Source: Coregonus clupeaformis (Eukaryota; Chordata; Actinopteri; Salmoniformes; Salmonidae). Taken from it: DNA of 64,000 bases. The notes under the pieces were generated by a model that searched no databases, had not been told where the DNA came from, and was given only the letters and a program-made list of their open reading frames with translations. Shown here piece by piece: positions 57,883 through 64,000 of this stretch; positions within the stretch are counted from its first letter, which is position 1; each line of letters opens with the position of its first letter. The translations under genes were made by a program, and so were the position numbers. The stretch is taken from NCBI RefSeq assembly GCF_020615455.1, contig NW_025534081.1:62001-126000 (forward strand), in the 5' to 3' direction.

Positions 57883-58040
57883 CCTGTGTTCGAGGTTCTA
57901 CCTGTGTTGTAGGTTCTACCTGTGTTGTAGGTTCTACCTGTGTTGTAGGTTCTACCTGTGTTGTAGGTTCTACCTGAGTTCTAGGTTCTACCTGTGTTCT
58001 AGGTTCTACCTGTGTTCGAGGTTCTACCTGTGTTGTAGCC
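57883..58040. repeat. 18-bp minisatellite, about 9 copies
   Basis: GTTCTACCTGTGTTGTAG with TTCGAG and TTCTAG variants. Confidence 0.94.
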
Positions 58041-58837
58041 TATGACTAGCTGATAACAGCAGTGTTCTGAACCATGGCATCCCTACAGCATGTTCACTAT
58101 GTCCACCCTGTCTATCAAGCTGCCCTCTTCATTTAGTTATCCACCCACTTCTTTAACGTTACTGTCGTCTGGTCTGATACCCAACGCCCTGCTTTTCATC
58201 AGCAGGCCAAAGTGCTCTGACCGGCGAATCTCGACCGCATGTGGTCAACAGAACGCTGTGGGCCGGGACGATGTGACAGAGTGATGTAAAAGGCATTGTA
58301 ATATTTATGATTTGTGAGAAGCGGGCACTTTTGCAGGCTGGTGCTAGGCTTGTTGTTGCACTCTATTCTGTGGTTGTCTGAATGCATGGTCTGTGGTCTC
58401 TCTCTGGCTCTCATCTTATGGTGTATGGACAGGGTGTTCTGACCACTATACATCTGTCCTCCTGGTACCTTATTAACCATGGATCCTCACATAGTTGTTT
58501 AAATGAACCATTGAAGCAAAATCTTTTCATATCATTGGTCAGAAAATATATTGCATTTTTGTAATGCAAATCGTTTTTGTTACACTTTATCACATCTGGT
58601 ATTTTTCACCCTTTTCCTTGTATTTACATAGAAAATACATGGTAAATGGTAATGACATAATACTGTAATTAGATAATACTTTAATTACCTGAACTACCTT
58701 TTTGTTTCTTTGGGATACAATAAGCTAAGCACCATGATAAATACATTCATGTGTTTCCTGCACTCTACTACAGGGCTACCAGTGTCTCAGGCATTCATTC
58801 TTTAACCCTGTGTATGAGACTGGGATGACTGGTGTAT

Positions 58838-58840
<3 letters not shown>

Positions 58841-58877
<37 letters not shown>
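58841..58877. repeat. (CA)n microsatellite
   Basis: About 17 CA units, with a looser CA-rich tract to 58,968. Another imperfect CA tract is at 59,315-59,391. Confidence 0.93.
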
Positions 58878-59693
58878 TCACAAGCGTTCCTTGAGCACAC
58901 GCACATCCCACAAAGACAAACAAACACACACACAAACCCAAACACACACATACAAACACACACATGTAAACCCCTCCCCCACCATGTAAGAGTGCTTATA
59001 GAATGCATGCTCTGTTCTGGGAAAGTAAGGTTTGTTTAGATTGGGGAGATAATGATCAGATTGGCCCGGGGTTAGCCTAACCCTGCCACTGCATCCACAG
59101 TATTTACACATAAATAAAAAAGTTGCTGCTCCTCCTGAACCAGATAAAAAAAGAGGAGAGACGGGGCTTGCCTTATGAAACTTTATCCTTGCTAATGTTT
59201 TCCCCCCATCGTGCCGGGCTGACGGTCCAGGAGACTATTTAGATGTCTGTGACTCGAAGCACAGCAGCGTCTCTTGTGTGGTGTGGCAGGAACTGGAAGG
59301 TATCGATGCTCTTTAACACACACACACACACACTCAGGGTGTACGCACACACACACATACACACAAACGTGCACACACACACACACACACAGGATCCCAC
59401 ACATTCAGACCCCATCAGCTGCAATTCACGCTTGGTAACGTGACCCAGGAGTCAAAGTGAACATTCTTGGGAGCATGGGAGCCTCTCTGTGGCAGACAAA
59501 CATAGCCCAGCCGTGTTTGTGTTGCTCTATTTTCCTGACTGTCTGTTTTCCCTTTCCTCTCCTTTTAGTCGTCCCGTGAAGTGAAATGCTCAGCATCTTG
59601 GAACATGTGCTTTTAGTTGGGCCGGTAATTGCATTGCGTCCAATTTGAGTGGGATGTGAAGGGGAAAATGCAGAGGAGGCCAGACAGAGAGGC

Positions 59694-61359
59694 ATGGAGT
59701 TTAGACTGGGACTAAGGAGACACTGGGAGTTTAGACTGGGACTAAGGGGACACTGAGACTGGAACTAAGGGGACACTGGGAGTTTAGACTGGGACTAAGG
59801 GGACACTGAGACTGGGACTAAGGGGACACTGGGAGTTTAGACTGGGACTAAGGGGACACTGAGCGAGACACTGGGAGTTTAGACTGGGACTAAGGGGACA
59901 CTGAGACTGGGACTAAGGGGACACTGGGAGTTTAGACTGGGACTAAGGGGACACTGAGCCTGGGACGAAGGGGACACTGGGAGTTTAGACTGGGACTAAG
60001 GGGACACTGGGAGTTTAGACTGGGACTAAGGGGACACTGAGACTGGAACTAAGGGGACACTGGGAGTTTAGACTGGGACTAAGGGGACACTGAGACTGGG
60101 ACTAAGGAGACACTGGGAGTTTAGACTGGGACGAAGGGGACACTGGGAGTTTAGACTGGGACTAAGGGGACCCTGGGAGTTTAGACTGGGACTAAGGGGA
60201 CACCGGGAGTTTAGACTGGGACTAAGAGGACACTGGGGGGTTTAGACTGGGACTAAGGGGACACTGGGAGTTTAGACTGGGACTAAGGGGACACTGAGAG
60301 TTTAGACTGGGACTAAGGGGGCACTGAGAGTTTAGACTGGGACTAAGGGGACACAGACTTTAGACTGGGACTAAGGGGACACTGGGACTGGGACTAAGGG
60401 GACACTGGGAGTTTAGACTGGGACTAAGGGGACACTGGGAGTTTAGACTGGGACTAAGGGGACACTGAGACTGGGACTAAGGGGACACTGGGAGTTTAGA
60501 CTGGGACTAAGGGGACACTGGGCATTTAGACTGGGACTAAGGGGACACTGGGAGTTTAGACTGGGACTAAGAGGACACTGGGGGGTTTAGACTGGGACTA
60601 AGGGGACACTGGGGGGTTTAGACTGGGACTAAGAGGACACTGAGAGTTTAGACTGGGACTAAGGGGACACAGACTTTAGACTGGGACTAAGGGGACACTG
60701 AGACTGGGACTAAGGGGACATTGGGAGTTTAGACTGGGACTAAGGGGACACTGAGACTGGGACTAAGGGGACACTGGGAATTTAGACTGGGACTAAGGGG
60801 ACACTGAGCCTGGGACGAAGGGGACACTGGGAGTTTAGACTGGGACTAAGGGGACACTGGGAGTTTAGACTGGGACTAAGGGGACACTGAGACTGGGAGT
60901 TTAGACTGGGACTAAGGGGACACTGAGACTGGGACTAAGGGGACCCTGGGAGTTTAGACTGGGACTTAGGGGACACTGGGAGTTTAGACTGGGACTAAGG
61001 GGACACTGGGCATTTAGACTGGGACTAAGGGGACACTGGGAGTTTAGACTGGGACTAAGAGGACACTAAGAGTTTAGACTGGGACTAAGAGGACACTGAG
61101 AGTTTAGACTGGGACTAAGGGGACACAGACTTTAGACTGGGACTAAGGGGACACTGAGACAGGGACTTAGGGGACACTGTGAGTTTGGACTGGGACTTAG
61201 GGGACACTGGGAGTTTAGACTGGGACTAAGGGGACACTGGGCATTTAGACTGGGACTAAGGGGACACTGGGAGTTTAGACTGGGACTAAGGGGACACTGG
61301 GCATTTAGACTGGGACTAAGGGGACACTGGGAGTTTAGACTGGGACTACGGGGACACTG
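59694..61359. repeat. 1.7-kb minisatellite of 30-bp and 23-bp units
   Basis: The long unit is GGGGACACTGGGAGTTTAGA plus CTGGGACTAA (30 bp); the short unit, GGGGACACTGAGACTGGGAC plus TAA, lacks the GGAGTTTA part (23 bp). About 60 units. The order of short and long units recurs in blocks (for example around 59,930 and 60,770, both with CCTGGGACGAAG). Open frames are artefacts. Confidence 0.96.
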
Positions 61360-61696
61360 GACTCTAGGGAGGTAGGGGTGTAGGTGCTTAAAGGTTGGCA
61401 TGCGTCCAAGATCACACTTTAACACACACATATATGCAGTCAACCACGCAAACACATGCTGACACACACACACACACACATACACACACACACAGCCTTG
61501 TGCTGTTCACACACTTCTCTTATGACAGCATCATTTATGATGAGAATAACCTCAATGCTGTTCAGTGAAGGGAGAACATTCAGACTGAGACAGCTCTACA
61601 CGGGAGCTGTTCTCGCTGCTTTTAAAACACAAAAGCAGACGCATTCACTTAACTACGATGCAGCGGAATTCGTTTGTAGATGGTTTCGTAAAATGT

Positions 61697-62083
61697 GGAA
61701 TTGTGGTGTTAATGTGGAATTGTGGTGTTAATGTGGAATGCAGTGTTAATGTGGAATGTGGTGTTAATGTGGAATTGTGGTGTTAATGTGGAATGTGGTG
61801 TTAATGTGGAATGTGTTGTTAATGTGGAATGCAGTGTTAATGTGGAATGCGGTGTTAATGTGGAATGCGGTGTTAATGTGGAATGTGGTGTTAATGTGGA
61901 ATGCGGTGTGAATGTGGTGTTAATGTGGAATGCGGTGTTAATGTGGAATGCGGTGTTAATGTGGAATGCATTGTTAATGTGGAATGCAGTGTTAATGTGG
62001 AATGCAGTGTTAATGTGGAATGCAGTGTTAATGTGGAATGCGGTGTTCATGTGGAATGTGGTGTTAATGTGGAATGTGGTGTT
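61697..62083. repeat. 18-bp minisatellite, about 21 copies
   Basis: GTGGTGTTAATGTGGAAT with GCAGTG, GCGGTG and GTTGTT variants. Confidence 0.95.
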
Positions 62084-63618
62084 AGAATTGTCTGTTTTTC
62101 CCCTTTTTGTTTAGTTTGTTCCGTAAAACATTATTCACACAGGAAACCCCGTGCATAACGCATTCATTTGATCATGTGGAAATGGGAGCCCCAAAATAGG
62201 ACTGAGTTGCATCATCTTTTTTCTTGTTCTTTAATTCCAGATTTGATTCCCTCGTTCTTCTCCAGATGCCTCGATAATTACTCCCACTCTCTGAATAATT
62301 GAGAAGCTCATAAAAGTGTGAATCATTTAACATCAACCCAACTGTGTGTGTGTGTGTGTTCTGTATAAATTCTAAAGAACAGAATCAAAGCCATACATAC
62401 AGTACTGTTCATCCAAATGAACACACTCGCCGTATCAGTTTTGGTAGATTTTCTTCTGATAATTAGCCCAGCTTATGTCTAGATATGTGCTGTTTGGTTT
62501 TGGACAGTGATATGATTTGCTGTGATAGGGTCCTCTTTGTGAATGAGGAGGGGGAGGGGTGTCTGGGGGAGAAAGGACTACTGACGGGGAGTGTGTCACA
62601 TGACAGAAATACCCAAACAAGCGGGGGATTTTGGGACAGTAGCCTAATTAAGAAGGGTACTTCCGTCTCCCTTATAATATGTGAATGTTAAGTCACTGCG
62701 TTTGATTCACATGCTTAGAATTTTCAGTGACAAAATAGGATACAAATCACTTCAGAAACCTCTCTCTTCTCATACTACACATAATAACAGACCCGCAGAA
62801 TTCATTAAGTCTAGCTGAAACCTGCCCCTTCCCCTTTACCTCTGCCGGCCTCTCTACTCCTCCTCCAGCCCTTTCCCCTTTCCTCTCATCCCTTCCTCCC
62901 CCTTCATCTTCTTTACTCCTCGCTCCCCTCACTTTCCTCCCCTCTTCACCCCTCTACTCCTCTACCCTCTCCCTCCCTACTCAGACAGTTTCAGGAGAAG
63001 CCATAGTAAGTTTTCCCCCCTCGTTGGAAACTAAACAGCTGGTCCCATTTTGTGTTTCTTTGTTCCCGGGGCCCGCAGCTTCTCCTTAGCCGGAATGGAG
63101 TGCTTTTGAAACAGGAGAACCCTTGATTGAGTTCCTCTCCTACCCTTGGCCCTGGCACTACAGCAAGGGGGACGGGGGTTAAGTGACAGTTGACAGTCAG
63201 CAGGTCTGTTGTTTTGAGATGGAAGCCATTTTGATGTCGGTGAGATTCTGGCCTTCCCAACCCAGGACGCCGCGGCGGAAGGGATATCTCCATGATGACA
63301 CTTCCTGTGTCGTTAGGAATAGACACCTTTCATGTGGCAAGTTCTAGACCGCTGCCTTGTGCCCACATTTTATTTCCTATTCACTGAGCTTTTGTTGAAG
63401 CAGTTTGCATTTACAAATTCAGCCTGACTTCCCTCCGGCGCAAGTCATTATAATGTGTAAAAAGGAAACGTACTGTTCATTTTGCAGCTTGGTAAAAGCT
63501 TGACAAATATTTCGTAAATGTATTCCAGGTGGATGTGGGTCCATGCGGGTCCGGTTTGTTTGTACTTGAAGCGCTTTATGAGTGTGGATATGCTGCTACC
63601 ACATCCTGTATCCTGTTT

Positions 63619-63766
63619 TACATTTTAGTCATTTAGCAGACGCTCTTATCCAGAGCCACTTACAGTTAGTGAGTGCATACATTTTCATACTGGCCCCCCG
63701 AGGGAATCGAACCCACAACCCTGGCGTTGCAAGCGCCATGCTCTACCAACTGAGCTACACGGGGGG
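63619..63766 (-). mobile_element. tRNA-derived SINE, complete
   Basis: The minus strand reads GTGTAGCTCAGTTGGTAGAG (box A), GGGTTCGATTCCCTC (box B) and ends AAGTGGCTCTGGATAAGAGC / GCTAAATGAC. It sits in the mpped2 intron, antisense to the gene. Confidence 0.9.
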
Positions 63767-63891
63767 ACATGTGCAGAACGGTTTTGGCACTGTTCTGCAC
63801 AGGTATCAGGCTGAAGATGTATATTCAGACTAATAACAGTTCATTCCTCTGTGTCTCTGGGTTGGCTTGAAATCCTGAAATCCCTGGTATT

Positions 63892-63902
63892 GTGTGTGTG
63901 TG

Positions 63903-63973
<71 letters not shown>
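63892..63973. repeat. (GT)n microsatellite
   Basis: About 40 GT units with one GAG interruption near the left. Confidence 0.96.
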
Positions 63974-63976
<3 letters not shown>

Positions 63977-64000
63977 CTGCAGAAACACACACACACCACC

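Larger units (their letters stand above)
57564..64000 (+). other. mpped2: mpped2 intron following the first coding exon (continues beyond window)
   Basis: No second coding exon (expected to resume with VDP and the SDTH metal-binding motif) was found, so the intron exceeds 6.4 kb. Most of it is tandem repeats listed separately. The stretches 58,041-58,840, 59,391-59,693 and 62,084-63,618 are non-repetitive, with nothing I can name. Confidence 0.75.

Noticed and set aside
57393..57977. 194-codon frame starting at 57,393
   Set aside because: It is out of frame with the mpped2 protein and extends through the intronic CA repeat.

Overview
The window is nuclear DNA from a bony fish, and the repeat content points to a salmonid (trout, salmon or charr). 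It holds HpaI/RSg-1-type LINE and SINE 3' tails, tRNA- and 5S-rRNA-derived SINEs, several Tc1/mariner elements with TA target duplications, chromodomain Ty3/Gypsy elements, and a very high density of micro- and minisatellites. No bacterial operons, CRISPR arrays or viral genes were seen. Family names are recalled from memory and are tentative where stated. Motifs, repeat periods, terminal repeats and target duplications were read directly.

Only one host-gene exon is secure. At 57,289-57,563 (+) is the first coding exon of mpped2 (metallophosphoesterase domain containing 2). It has a good acceptor, an ATG at 57,436 and a GTGAGT donor. The rest of the gene lies beyond the right edge, so 57,564-64,000 is intron. 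Two upstream stretches, a CpG-rich block at about 54,270-54,626 and a TATA-box unit at about 55,961-56,131, are candidate promoters or 5' UTR exons. No other host gene was recognised in the left 54 kb.

Layout: 1-2,310, 5' half of a LINE (minus) with a 2A-like motif and a tandemly duplicated 5' UTR. 2,317-3,400, two minisatellites. 5,791-9,060, a nearly full-length Rex1/L2-group LINE (minus) flanked by an ~80-bp direct duplication. 10,500-22,800, SINE and LINE fragments, a hAT BED-finger remnant and many tandem repeats. 22,851-26,884, a 4-kb minisatellite of 36/37-bp units. 27,248-27,919, an internally deleted Tc1-like element. 28,000-31,740, simple repeats and a LINE 3' end. 32,187-41,277, a multi-level nest: a Tc1 element split by a retroposon that carries a dimeric SINE, a second Tc1 element and a 5.2-kb Gypsy chromovirus. 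41,600-43,200, minisatellites. 44,770-50,450, a LINE interrupted by a SINE and by a second, gag-less Gypsy element. 51,222-53,189, a tetranucleotide repeat, SINE and third Tc1 copy. 53,190-64,000, the mpped2 5' region and intron with large minisatellites.

All transposon reading frames found are broken, so nothing here looks autonomously mobile. The most informative observations are the nested insertion history, the predicted self-priming site of the Gypsy element, the 2A-bearing LINE with repeated 5' UTR units, the very long duplication around the second LINE, and a long CA repeat 20 bp inside the mpped2 splice donor.
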